Part shown: positions 32,411 through 39,567 of the stretch, in pieces
Layout: each line of letters opens with the position of its first letter
Position numbering within the stretch: position 1 is the first letter of the stretch
DNA from: SZUA-35 sp965530755
Lineage (GTDB): Bacteria; Actinomycetota; Acidimicrobiia; Acidimicrobiales; SZUA-35
Assembly: GCA_965530755.1 (NCBI GenBank)
Contig: CBESNA010000017.1
Coordinates: 12,735 to 76,734 of the forward strand
DNA length: 64,000 nt
Direction: 5' to 3'
The notes under the pieces: generated by a model
Told to the model about the DNA's origin: nothing
The model's input: only the letters and a program-made list of their open reading frames with translations
The model's database searches: none
Position numbers and translations under genes: made by a program

Positions 32411-33395
32411 TCTGGCCCACCACGTCGAGGTCGTCGACTGCTGTCGAGATCCGTTGGATGCTCAGGTCGATGAAGTGCCGGGTTCGGTCGTCGGAGCTGG
32501 AACGCTGGGCGAGGAACAGCACGGAGAGACCCGGAAGCACCATGCCGAGGACGTATCGGCGCCAGGTTGTGGCTGCGTCCTGTCCTCGGGCGATTGCGTA
32601 GGATGCCACGACGTCGCTCTCGATGGTCGAGCGCACAGCAGGGGTGACGCTGGTGGCCATGAGCCAGGCGAGGTCGGCTTCGCCGAACTGGATGGCCATC
32701 TGTTGCCAGTCGAACAACACGGCGCGGCCACCCGTGGCGAAGGCAACGTTGTCGGCTCTCGGATCGCCGTGGCAAAGCGTCGCTCCGCCCTCCTCGTTGA
32801 ATGATCGAACGGCCGCAGGTCGCACATCCGCAAGACGTGTGAGGGCATCTCGATGGGCCGGCTCGACCGCCAAGCTTTCCAGTGCGCGAAGGCCGGCGTC
32901 GACGCCCTCGTCCGCCAGGAGCGACGGCGTCGATCGCCGGACATCGATCGTGGCCAGCGTTGACGGGTCGGTCCACTTGAGGTGGAGGGCGATCAGTTCG
33001 GCCACGACGGCTCGGACGTCGAGATCAGCCAGACCGTCGAGCTGATCGGACCAGCGATGGCCGGAGAGATCCTCGAGTACGAAGGCAGGCCGCCCAGAGG
33101 CGTCGGACGCGATGCCGTAGCAGCGCGGGGCGCAGACCGTCGGCGTCGCAGGCAGAATCGTCTCGTAGGCCAGCACTTCGCGTGCCGCGGCGCCCATGGC
33201 GATCGCCGCAGCACCGTTGGCATCGGAGCGAAGCAGCTTCACGGCCACCGGATCCTCATGGCCATCGATCGTGCATCGCAGCACATGGCTGAACACACCC
33301 CGCCCGCGGTCGACCTCGTCGATCGAGCGCACCTTGTGGCCGGGCCCAAAGACCTGCTCGATGACTGCGTCGATCGTGTCAGCACGTGGATGCAT
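32400..33395 (-). CDS. Aminoglycoside-phosphotransferase-like kinase (APH/EcKinase type)
   Basis: A 331-residue protein-kinase-like phosphotransferase. The catalytic loop is LCHGDPRADNVAF (Asp and Asn present) and the metal-binding LFDWQQM replaces the usual DFxx motif. An N-terminal Lys in PVAVKLLRSD would bind ATP. Many actinobacterial members act on small alcohols or acyl compounds rather than antibiotics. ATG 33395 gives the normal length. It is divergent from an acyl-CoA ligase, which may hint at a shared substrate. Confidence 0.83.
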   Translation of the reverse strand: MHPRADTIDAVIEQVFGPGHKVRSIDEVDRGRGVFSHVLRCTIDGHEDPVAVKLLRSDANGAAAIAMGAAAREVLAYETILPATPTVCAPRCYGIASDASGRPAFVLEDLSGHRWSDQLDGLADLDVRAVVAELIALHLKWTDPSTLATIDVRRSTPSLLADEGVDAGLRALESLAVEPAHRDALTRLADVRPAAVRSFNEEGGATLCHGDPRADNVAFATGGRAVLFDWQQMAIQFGEADLAWLMATSVTPAVRSTIESDVVASYAIARGQDAATTWRRYVLGMVLPGLSVLFLAQRSSSDDRTRHFIDLSIQRISTAVDDLDVVGQISS

Positions 33396-33473
33396 CGCTG
33401 CAGTCTCGCAGCGCCCACGGATCGAGGGACACCTCGGGCTCTCGGACGTTTGTACCGTCGCCGAGCCAGGACC

Positions 33474-33479
33474 TATCGT
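33474..33479 (+). promoter_or_regulatory. -10 box for acyl-CoA ligase gene (predicted leaderless)
   Basis: TATCGT, 6 bases before ATG 33486. Confidence 0.6.
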
Positions 33480-33485
33480 CGGTCG

Positions 33486-34940
33486 ATGGACCAACCGCCG
33501 CCGACGTTCGCCGGCCGACTCGCCCACCTCGCAGCCACTGTCGATCACCCGGCGCTCACCTTCGGGTCCGAGGTTCTGTCGTTCCGAGATCTCGACGACC
33601 GGGCCAACCAGTTCGCCCGCCTGCTCACCGACCGTGGTGCCGGAATCGGCAGCTTCGTCACGTTGGCAGCCCCCAACGGACCGGACTTCGTCATCGCGAC
33701 GATTGCGTGCTGGAAGATCGGAGCGATTCCACAACCCGTCTCGGCCAGACTGCCGGGACGCGAGTTGCAGGCAATCGTGGAGCTCGCCGAATCGGCTGTC
33801 GTGGTGGGCGCAGACGTCGACGGGCACCCGTCGGCCGCGGTGGCAGAGGCTGCCGACCATGACGTCGGGCCGATGCCCGATGTCAGCTCCCCGGCGTGGA
33901 AAGCGCCGACGTCTGGTGGATCGACGGGTCGGCCCAAACTAATCGTCTCAGGAGATCCGTCCGTCTACACCGAGTCCATCCAGGGGCTCGCAGCGATGGT
34001 CGGGACGGCGGGGGAGAAGACCCTCGTGATGCCGGGTCCGCTCTATCACAACGGCCCCTTCATCTGGACGTTCGCAACGCTGCTCGAAGGCGGCCACGTA
34101 GTGCTGCTTCCTCGCTTCGATGCCGAGGCCACGCTGGCCGCCGTCGCAGAGCACCGCGCCGAGGCGCTCTATTTGGTGCCCACCATGATGCAGCGGATCT
34201 GGAAACTGCCGGACGACGTGAAGTTCGCCTACGACCTCGGCTCGCTCGAACGAGCCTTTCATCTGGGCGAGCCCTGCCCTGCGTGGCTCAAAGAGGTGTG
34301 GATCGAGTGGATCGGGGCCGAGGCGCTGTGGGAGTTGTACGGGGGTACCGAGGGGCAGTCGGCCACGGTGCTCAGCGGTGTCGAGTGGTTGGAACGGCGA
34401 GGTTCGGTGGGCCGCCCCAGCTCTGGCGAGATGAAGATCCTCGATGACGAGGGCGATGAGGTCCCGCCAGGAACCGTCGGCGAGGTCTGGATGCGAGCCG
34501 TCGGCCGCGACACGCCCACGTACCGCTACATCGGGGCCGAGGCGGACTCCCACAACGGCTGGGACTGCCTGGGCGACCTGGGCTGGATGGACGAGGACGG
34601 CTATCTGTATCTCGCCGATCGCCGGTCCGACATGATCCTCGTGGGTGGTGCCAACATCTATCCGGCCGAGGTCGAAGCTGCGATCAGCGAGCATCCCCGT
34701 GTGCGGTCCTGCGCAGTGATCGGTCTTCCAGACGAGGAGCCAGGCAACCGTGTGCACGCAATCGTCGATCTTGGCGACGACGTCCCTGACATGGACGAAG
34801 AGGCGTTGAAGGAGTTCCTGGGCGAGCGATTGGTGTCGTACAAGGTGCCGCGTTCGTTCGAGTTCGTGACGGCGCCGCTTCGAGACGATGCCGGAAAGGT
34901 TCGCCGCTCAGCATTACGAGCCGAGCGGTTGGGTTCCTAG
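33486..34940 (+). CDS. AMP-dependent acyl-CoA ligase/synthetase
   Basis: A 484-residue ANL-superfamily enzyme that activates a carboxylic acid as acyl-AMP and then a CoA thioester. The P-loop TSGGSTGRPK lies near residue 142. Further motifs are LYGGTEGQSA (A5), GDLGWMDEDGYLYLADRR (A7), and VGGANIYPAEVE (A8). The C-terminal catalytic Lys region GKVRRSALR is kept. The Gly-rich P-loop lacks the usual double Ser/Thr. Substrate unknown, possibly a bile-acid or steroid-type acid as in related actinobacterial ligases. Confidence 0.9.
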   Translation: MDQPPPTFAGRLAHLAATVDHPALTFGSEVLSFRDLDDRANQFARLLTDRGAGIGSFVTLAAPNGPDFVIATIACWKIGAIPQPVSARLPGRELQAIVELAESAVVVGADVDGHPSAAVAEAADHDVGPMPDVSSPAWKAPTSGGSTGRPKLIVSGDPSVYTESIQGLAAMVGTAGEKTLVMPGPLYHNGPFIWTFATLLEGGHVVLLPRFDAEATLAAVAEHRAEALYLVPTMMQRIWKLPDDVKFAYDLGSLERAFHLGEPCPAWLKEVWIEWIGAEALWELYGGTEGQSATVLSGVEWLERRGSVGRPSSGEMKILDDEGDEVPPGTVGEVWMRAVGRDTPTYRYIGAEADSHNGWDCLGDLGWMDEDGYLYLADRRSDMILVGGANIYPAEVEAAISEHPRVRSCAVIGLPDEEPGNRVHAIVDLGDDVPDMDEEALKEFLGERLVSYKVPRSFEFVTAPLRDDAGKVRRSALRAERLGS

Positions 34941-34968
34941 CGATCCGGAACGTATCGATTCCGTGACA

Positions 34969-34996
34969 AACGACGCGCGCAGCGCGCGCAGTCGTT
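34969..34996 (+). terminator. Terminator-like hairpin after acyl-CoA ligase
   Basis: AACGACGCGCGC pairs with GCGCGC-A-GTCGTT (one bulged A, 3-base loop). GC-rich stem without a T run; its right edge overlaps the -35 box of the next promoter. Confidence 0.6.
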
Positions 34997-35023
34997 GACT
35001 CCCTGCGCGAGGCTTCGTACTGT
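34995..35023 (+). promoter_or_regulatory. Promoter of the second MerR gene
   Basis: -35 TTGACT (34995-35000) and -10 TACTGT (35018-35023), spacer 17. Start expected near 35030, giving a leader of about 64 bases. Confidence 0.65.
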
Positions 35024-35035
35024 GGCGCCTCTTGG

Positions 35036-35059
35036 CGTAATTACCTCCGGGGAATTACG
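35036..35059. promoter_or_regulatory. Near-palindrome, candidate MerR operator
   Basis: A 24-bp imperfect palindrome with 7-base arms CGTAATT and AATTACG around a CCTCCGGGG-like centre, just downstream of the predicted start site. Candidate autoregulatory site. Confidence 0.5.
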
Positions 35060-35093
35060 GTCGAGTCATTCGCAGCGTGAGGACGAAACCACC

Positions 35094-35564
35094 ATGAACA
35101 GCCCCCATGCGCTCGCCCAGAGTTTTTCGGGTAAGCGCACCGCCGAGATCGTCGGCATCACCTATCGCCAGCTCGATTACTGGGCCCGCACCGACCTCGT
35201 GCGGCCCTCGATCAGCGATGCGACCGGGTCGGGATCACGTCGGAGGTATGGCTACCAGGATCTGCTCGAGCTCAAGGTGATCAAGACCCTGCTCGATGCG
35301 GGTATTCGTCTTGAAATGGTTCGTGAGGCGTTCAGTTTCCTTCGCGAGCAGCTGGGCGAAGACATCGCCTCGGCCAATCTCGTCATCAACGGATCGAAAT
35401 CGGTCGTGGCCCACAGCGGTCAGGAATTGATCGACATCCTGCAGAATGGTCAGGGAGTGCTGAACATCCTGCCGCTCGCCGGCGTGAAGGAACAGATCGA
35501 CGCCGCGATCATCGAGCTTCGGCCCACCCCGGATTCCAAGCCGGGAACAGCAAAGGCGATCTGA
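35094..35564 (+). CDS. MerR-family regulator (Rv1830 position)
   Basis: A 156-residue MerR-type protein: KRTAEIVGITYRQLDYWARTDLVRPS is the N-terminal winged helix, and GSRRRYGYQDLLELKVIKTLLDAG the recognition part. It is the family that follows the bifunctional nuclease gene in mycobacteria, here separated from it by the phosphotransferase and the ligase. No effector-binding domain is recognisable in the short C-terminal half. ATG 35094 is chosen since upstream sequence holds the promoter. Regulon unknown. Confidence 0.9.
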   Translation: MNSPHALAQSFSGKRTAEIVGITYRQLDYWARTDLVRPSISDATGSGSRRRYGYQDLLELKVIKTLLDAGIRLEMVREAFSFLREQLGEDIASANLVINGSKSVVAHSGQELIDILQNGQGVLNILPLAGVKEQIDAAIIELRPTPDSKPGTAKAI

Positions 35565-35601
35565 GCAGGTTCACCGGCGAGGCTGCGTCGGCCGTAACGA
35601 C

Positions 35602-36384
35602 TCAGTCGAAGAGGTCTGGTTCTTCGCGGCTGATCCAATCCCAGAGGGGCTGGAAGCTGAACCACCCGGCAGCGGGACTCCCGACCTGGGTTGCCGTGTG
35701 TGCTGCCATGTCCGGGTCGATGAGCACGGGTTCGATGCCCTGCACCTGCATCGTTGCCAGTTGCGACTGGCACGTGCGCTCCATCGTGATGAACCAGAAC
35801 GCTGCCTCGTCGACCGAGTGACCGACCGTGAGGTTGCCGTGGTTGCTGAGGATCACGGCTTTGCGATCGCCCAGGGCCTCGCCGATGCGATCGCCTTCGG
35901 CCAAGTCGAGCACGACACCCGTGTAGTCCTCGAAAACGGCGTGGTCGTTGTAGAAGATGCACGAATCTTGGGTGAGCGGATCGAGCTTGCGCCGGAATGT
36001 CGACCATGTCTTGCCGTGGATCGAATGCGAGTGGGCGGCTGCGATCACGTCGGGTCGAGCGGCGTGGACACGAGAGTGGATGGCGAACGCCGCGCCGTTG
36101 ACCGGTCGGTTGCCGACGACGACGTCGCCGTCGTGGTCGACGCAGATCAGGTCAGACACCGAGATGTGCTTGAAACTCATGCCGAACGGGTTCACCCAGA
36201 AGTGGTCGGGGTGTTCTGGGTCTCGAGCCGTGATGTGCCCCGCCACCCCCTCGTCGAAGCCGAATCGGCCGAAGATCCGGAACGCAGCGGCGAGTCGCTC
36301 CTTGCGGTGCTGGCGCTCGTCCTCGAGCGAGTCGAACACGGGTGGACGCGGAAGCTGCATCGGGGATGCTTCGAGATCGGTCAT
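35602..36384 (-). CDS. Class II aldolase/adducin family protein
   Basis: A 260-residue protein of the L-fuculose-phosphate-aldolase/adducin fold. Zinc-ligand histidines appear in AAHSHSIHGKTWS and LSNHGNLTVG, and a Glu/Asp base region in GVAGHITARDP. Actinobacterial members of this length are mostly non-specific or uncharacterised aldolases. ATG 36384 is set by a TAAGCT box 7 bases upstream; the frame extends to 36453 but overlaps the 3' part of the GGDEF gene. Confidence 0.85.
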   Translation of the reverse strand: MTDLEASPMQLPRPPVFDSLEDERQHRKERLAAAFRIFGRFGFDEGVAGHITARDPEHPDHFWVNPFGMSFKHISVSDLICVDHDGDVVVGNRPVNGAAFAIHSRVHAARPDVIAAAHSHSIHGKTWSTFRRKLDPLTQDSCIFYNDHAVFEDYTGVVLDLAEGDRIGEALGDRKAVILSNHGNLTVGHSVDEAAFWFITMERTCQSQLATMQVQGIEPVLIDPDMAAHTATQVGSPAAGWFSFQPLWDWISREEPDLFD

Positions 36385-36391
36385 GGACGCG

Positions 36392-36397
36392 AGCTTA
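36392..36397 (-). promoter_or_regulatory. -10 box for class II aldolase gene (predicted leaderless)
   Basis: TAAGCT on the minus strand, 7 bases before ATG 36384; sits in the short gap after the GGDEF stop. Confidence 0.5.
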
Positions 36398-36416
36398 GAA
36401 TCCGGTGCGTGATCCG

Positions 36417-37946
36417 TCAGGTCGAGGCCGACTCGTTCTCGGCCCGCACCCACAGCTGGGCCCGGTTCTTGCCTTTCGCCTTCGCCTGGTAGAGCGCTCG
36501 ATCGGCCCGCTCGAAGGTGACCTGACTGTCGAGGGTGGTCGGGTCGGTGGGATCCACCTGGTGGAGGGCGACACCGGCGCTCAGCGTGGTCTTGCCTGCT
36601 TTCATGGCCCAGCCGTCGAGGACACGGCTGGCCACGGCCAAGGGGTCGGCGTGGGCGCGGCGGGCCACGATCAGGAACTCGTCGCCACCGAGCCGTGCAG
36701 ACGTGTCGGAGTCGCGAAGGCAGTCGCGGAGGTGGGCGCTCAACTGTTGGAGCACTTGGTCGCCCGCACTGTGGCCCAGTGTGTCGTTCACCTGCTTGAA
36801 GCCGTCCAGGTCGAGGAGCACGAGGGCGTCCCCGGGCTGGAGTGAGCGGAGCAGCGCATCGGCGTGTTTGCGGTTGCCGATGCCCGTGAGTGCGTCGCGA
36901 GTGCTGGCTCGCGCCAACTCGTCGATCACGAACAGATGCTCGATCGCGATGCCAACTTGTACCCCGAACAGACGGGCGAGGTCGAGGGTGAATGCCGGGT
37001 CGTCCGTTGGCGCCGGATAGACGAGCACGGCTCCGGCGGGGGCCTCAGGAGCGGGGAGCGGCAGGATGAGCATGGTGCCGTTGCTGCCGGTCGGCACGAG
37101 CCGTGGCTCGTCTCCGCTGATGGTCTCGGCCACGATCCTGGCCGTATCTGGCGAGGGTTCGCGTAGGATCGCCGGCCCGGACGTCACCGAGATCAGGTCG
37201 CCGGTGGAGTCACGCAGGACCACGGTTGATCGTTCAACCTGGAAGATCTCGCGGGCAGCCTGCGCCACCTGGTCAGCCGCCTGGGCGAGTGAGCCGGGGC
37301 GACGGAAGCGGCGGAGCACCTCTTCGAGCCTGGCCAGTTGCTGCAATCGTCGACTGGAACGGTCGCTCGCCGCATCGGACTGCTGGGCGAGGTGCGAGAT
37401 CAACTCGGCCACCATGGAGGCGACGGGGACCGCGATCAGCGGCAGGGCGATGCTGACAGAGGAATCTTCGACCCCACGACCGACGAGGAGGATGAGCAGG
37501 AGGCTGGGAGCCACCACGAGCGCAAATCCGGGCGGGAGCGCAAGCCCGACGTACGCAAGGATCACCACCACGGCGATGGTGAGCCCGAGCGTCGCGGCGT
37601 CCGATGCGAAGACCTCGCCCAGGATCGAAACGACCAGCAGTCCGCCGATACCGGCCACGGCTGGTGCGAGTCGCCAACGCTTGCTGAGCCGCTCGAGCGG
37701 CGTCGCGAGCGACACGATGCCGGCAATGCCGAGCGAGAGTGCGACCCATGACATCGCCGTCGACGCCGTCGAAGTGGTCTCGAATCCAGGGCGTGTGGCG
37801 CGGTCGAGCAACGCCAGAACGGCGAGGATGAAGAGCATGGCAGCCGCTGCCGACCGATATGTCTTTGCCCAGAAAAACTCCGCCATCACTCCGACCACGA
37901 CCGCGATTGTCCGATCTGCCCCGGTTGACGCCGCAGACAGCCACAC
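36417..37946 (-). CDS. Membrane GAF-GGDEF diguanylate cyclase
   Basis: About 509 residues. Several membrane helices fill the first 190 residues, then a coiled linker (LQQLARLEEVLRRF) and a GAF-like domain lead to a C-terminal GGDEF domain with intact catalytic motif LGGDEFLIV and metal/GTP residues in LLDLDGFKQVNDTLGHSAGD. It should make cyclic di-GMP. The inhibitory RxxD site is not obvious. GTG 37946 is used; the frame stays open to an ATG at 38045, which would overlap the divergent hydrolase start. Confidence 0.85.
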   Translation of the reverse strand: MWLSAASTGADRTIAVVVGVMAEFFWAKTYRSAAAAMLFILAVLALLDRATRPGFETTSTASTAMSWVALSLGIAGIVSLATPLERLSKRWRLAPAVAGIGGLLVVSILGEVFASDAATLGLTIAVVVILAYVGLALPPGFALVVAPSLLLILLVGRGVEDSSVSIALPLIAVPVASMVAELISHLAQQSDAASDRSSRRLQQLARLEEVLRRFRRPGSLAQAADQVAQAAREIFQVERSTVVLRDSTGDLISVTSGPAILREPSPDTARIVAETISGDEPRLVPTGSNGTMLILPLPAPEAPAGAVLVYPAPTDDPAFTLDLARLFGVQVGIAIEHLFVIDELARASTRDALTGIGNRKHADALLRSLQPGDALVLLDLDGFKQVNDTLGHSAGDQVLQQLSAHLRDCLRDSDTSARLGGDEFLIVARRAHADPLAVASRVLDGWAMKAGKTTLSAGVALHQVDPTDPTTLDSQVTFERADRALYQAKAKGKNRAQLWVRAENESAST

Positions 37947-38018
37947 TCCGTGCGCCCAACCGTACCGTAGGTGGTCGTCGTCAGGAAGCGATGGCTCTAG
38001 GTGGAAGTCTTCAACAGC

Positions 38019-38024
38019 TAGCCT
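38019..38024 (+). promoter_or_regulatory. -10 box for alpha/beta hydrolase gene (predicted leaderless)
   Basis: TAGCCT, 7 bases before ATG 38032. Confidence 0.6.
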
Positions 38025-38031
38025 CGCGCGA

Positions 38032-38700
38032 ATGCGCCTCGCCACCGTCGTCAGCGGCTCCGGACCACCGATCGTGTTCCTTCACGGCATCGGTTCCACG
38101 TCTGAGACCTGGTTTGCGGTGACAGAGCGGCTCTCGCCCGACTACACGACGGTCCGAATCGACCTGTTGGGCCACGGAGCATCTCCAGTGCCCGAGGCAG
38201 CGGCCGAGTACACCCGAGACCGAGCTCTCGAGGATCTGGATGAGATCCTCGAGACGCTCGACGGCCCAGCGGTCCTCGTCGGCCATTCGCTCGGTGGGTA
38301 CCTGGCGCTCGCCCATGCTGCCACCCGACCGAACGTCGCTCGTGGCATCGTCGTGCTCAACACCGGACCCGGTTTCCGGGATCCTGAGAAGCGGGAAGCC
38401 TGGAACGAACGCTCCCGCCGGAACGCACATCGCTTCGGCGTGCCGTTGCAGGCGGCAGAACTGAACCTCCAGGACGACAGCGTCGTCATGGATCACCTGG
38501 CCGAGATGACCGTGCCGACCCTGGTTCTGGCCGGGTCGGCGGATAGGCCCGAGTACTCGGGCGCCGGCCAGTATCTCGAACGCAAGATGCCGGCGGCACG
38601 TTTCTTGTCGGTCGAGGGCGGCGATCACGCCATGCACGAGGAATCCCACGCCGACGAGGTCGCCGAGCTCATCGCCGACTTCATGACCGCACTCGGCTGA
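38032..38700 (+). CDS. Alpha/beta hydrolase
   Basis: A 222-residue alpha/beta hydrolase. The oxyanion motif HGIGS is at 19-23, the nucleophile elbow GHSLGG places Ser86, the acid lies in LAGSADRPE, and the His in GGDHAMHEE. No lid domain is seen, so it is a compact esterase or lactonase-like enzyme with unknown substrate. The very long upstream open frame is antisense to the GGDEF gene and is not part of the protein. The gene ends at a large inverted repeat. Confidence 0.87.
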   Translation: MRLATVVSGSGPPIVFLHGIGSTSETWFAVTERLSPDYTTVRIDLLGHGASPVPEAAAEYTRDRALEDLDEILETLDGPAVLVGHSLGGYLALAHAATRPNVARGIVVLNTGPGFRDPEKREAWNERSRRNAHRFGVPLQAAELNLQDDSVVMDHLAEMTVPTLVLAGSADRPEYSGAGQYLERKMPAARFLSVEGGDHAMHEESHADEVAELIADFMTALG

Positions 38701-38702
38701 CG

Positions 38703-38782
38703 GCCCCGAGGTGGCCGTGGCCACTGCGCTGCGGCGGCCTGCGGCCGAGTCCCCGCTCCGTCGGCCACGCCCACCTCGGGGC
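38703..38782. terminator. Bidirectional terminator / cruciform between convergent genes
   Basis: Two 20-base arms (38703-38722 and 38763-38782) complementary at all but one position, with a GC-rich 40-base centre that can itself fold. It lies between the convergent hydrolase and phosphatase genes. No T run on either strand. Confidence 0.6.
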
Positions 38783-38809
38783 GGTTTGCAGAGGGGGCTG
38801 GGCCCGAGG

Positions 38810-39520
38810 TCAGGTGGGGGGCTCGGCGTCGGCGGTCAGTGGTCCCGCGTGGCCGGCGTCGTTGAACGACCGCACGATCCACTGCGGACCGTTCACGACC
38901 AAATGGCTGATGGCGCTGTTGCGTGACCCCATCATCGAGAACATGTTGATCCCGAGGGCGTGGCCGAGCAACGAGCCGATCGTGCCCCCGTGGACGAACA
39001 CGGCGATCAGCTGGTCCGGGTGGCCGTCGGCCAGCCCTTGGAGCGCGGGAATGGTGCGAGCTGCAAACTGGGTGTTGGACTCGGCCCCTTCGACTTCGCC
39101 CCATTCTCGGTTGGCTCGCATGGCCTCGATGGAGGGGTGGCCGTCAGCCGACATCTTCCGGAAGAAACCTCCCTCGCCCGCACCGAGGAACACCTCGCGT
39201 AGATCGGCTTCGATGGCCACCTCGCGGCCGAGCGCTCCCGCCAGCGGCGTCGCTGTTTGCACGGTCCGCTGAAGCGAGGTGGCGTAGATCGCGTCGATCG
39301 GCTCGGTGGCAAGACGTCGGCCGACCTGCTCGGCCTGCCAGAGGCCGAGCGGCGACAGCGGCGGGTCACCCTGGCCGTCGACCAACGGGAACGGCTCCCC
39401 GTCGATGAACGGAGCCGACTGGCCGTGCCGCACCAGCAACACCTGGCATGCACCGGGCTCGGGCTGGAAGAACGTCTGCGGATACTGCCGGGTCTCTGCT
39501 GAGGCGTTGCTCTCGGTCAC
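38810..39520 (-). CDS. Histidine phosphatase (phosphoglycerate-mutase-like)
   Basis: A 236-residue histidine phosphatase. The phospho-acceptor His is in LLVRHGQS and the second His in VFVHGGTIGSLLGH; LSPLGLWQAEQVGRRL and YATSLQRTVQTA complete the family pattern. The insert FRKMSADGHPS with acidic residues nearby is not assigned. GTG 39520 is selected by a TACGGT box 7 bases upstream; ATG 39556 is the alternative. Divergent from the oligopeptidase with only 47 bases between starts. Confidence 0.88.
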   Translation of the reverse strand: MTESNASAETRQYPQTFFQPEPGACQVLLVRHGQSAPFIDGEPFPLVDGQGDPPLSPLGLWQAEQVGRRLATEPIDAIYATSLQRTVQTATPLAGALGREVAIEADLREVFLGAGEGGFFRKMSADGHPSIEAMRANREWGEVEGAESNTQFAARTIPALQGLADGHPDQLIAVFVHGGTIGSLLGHALGINMFSMMGSRNSAISHLVVNGPQWIVRSFNDAGHAGPLTADAEPPT

Positions 39521-39527
39521 CGGCGAC

Positions 39528-39533
39528 ACCGTA
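39528..39533 (-). promoter_or_regulatory. -10 box for histidine phosphatase gene (predicted leaderless)
   Basis: TACGGT on the minus strand, 7 bases before GTG 39520. Confidence 0.55.
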
Positions 39534-39555
39534 GTTGGGGCCGTGCCCCCGGCCA

Positions 39556-39561
39556 TAGCCT
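39556..39561 (+). promoter_or_regulatory. -10 box for oligopeptidase gene (predicted leaderless)
   Basis: TAGCCT, 6 bases before GTG 39568, 22 bases from the -10 box of the divergent gene. Confidence 0.6.
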
Positions 39562-39567
39562 GCCCTC

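Noticed and set aside
37066..38031. Long N-terminal extension of the alpha/beta hydrolase frame
   Set aside because: Antisense to the GGDEF protein; the hydrolase fold begins at 38032 and has a -10 box directly before it.
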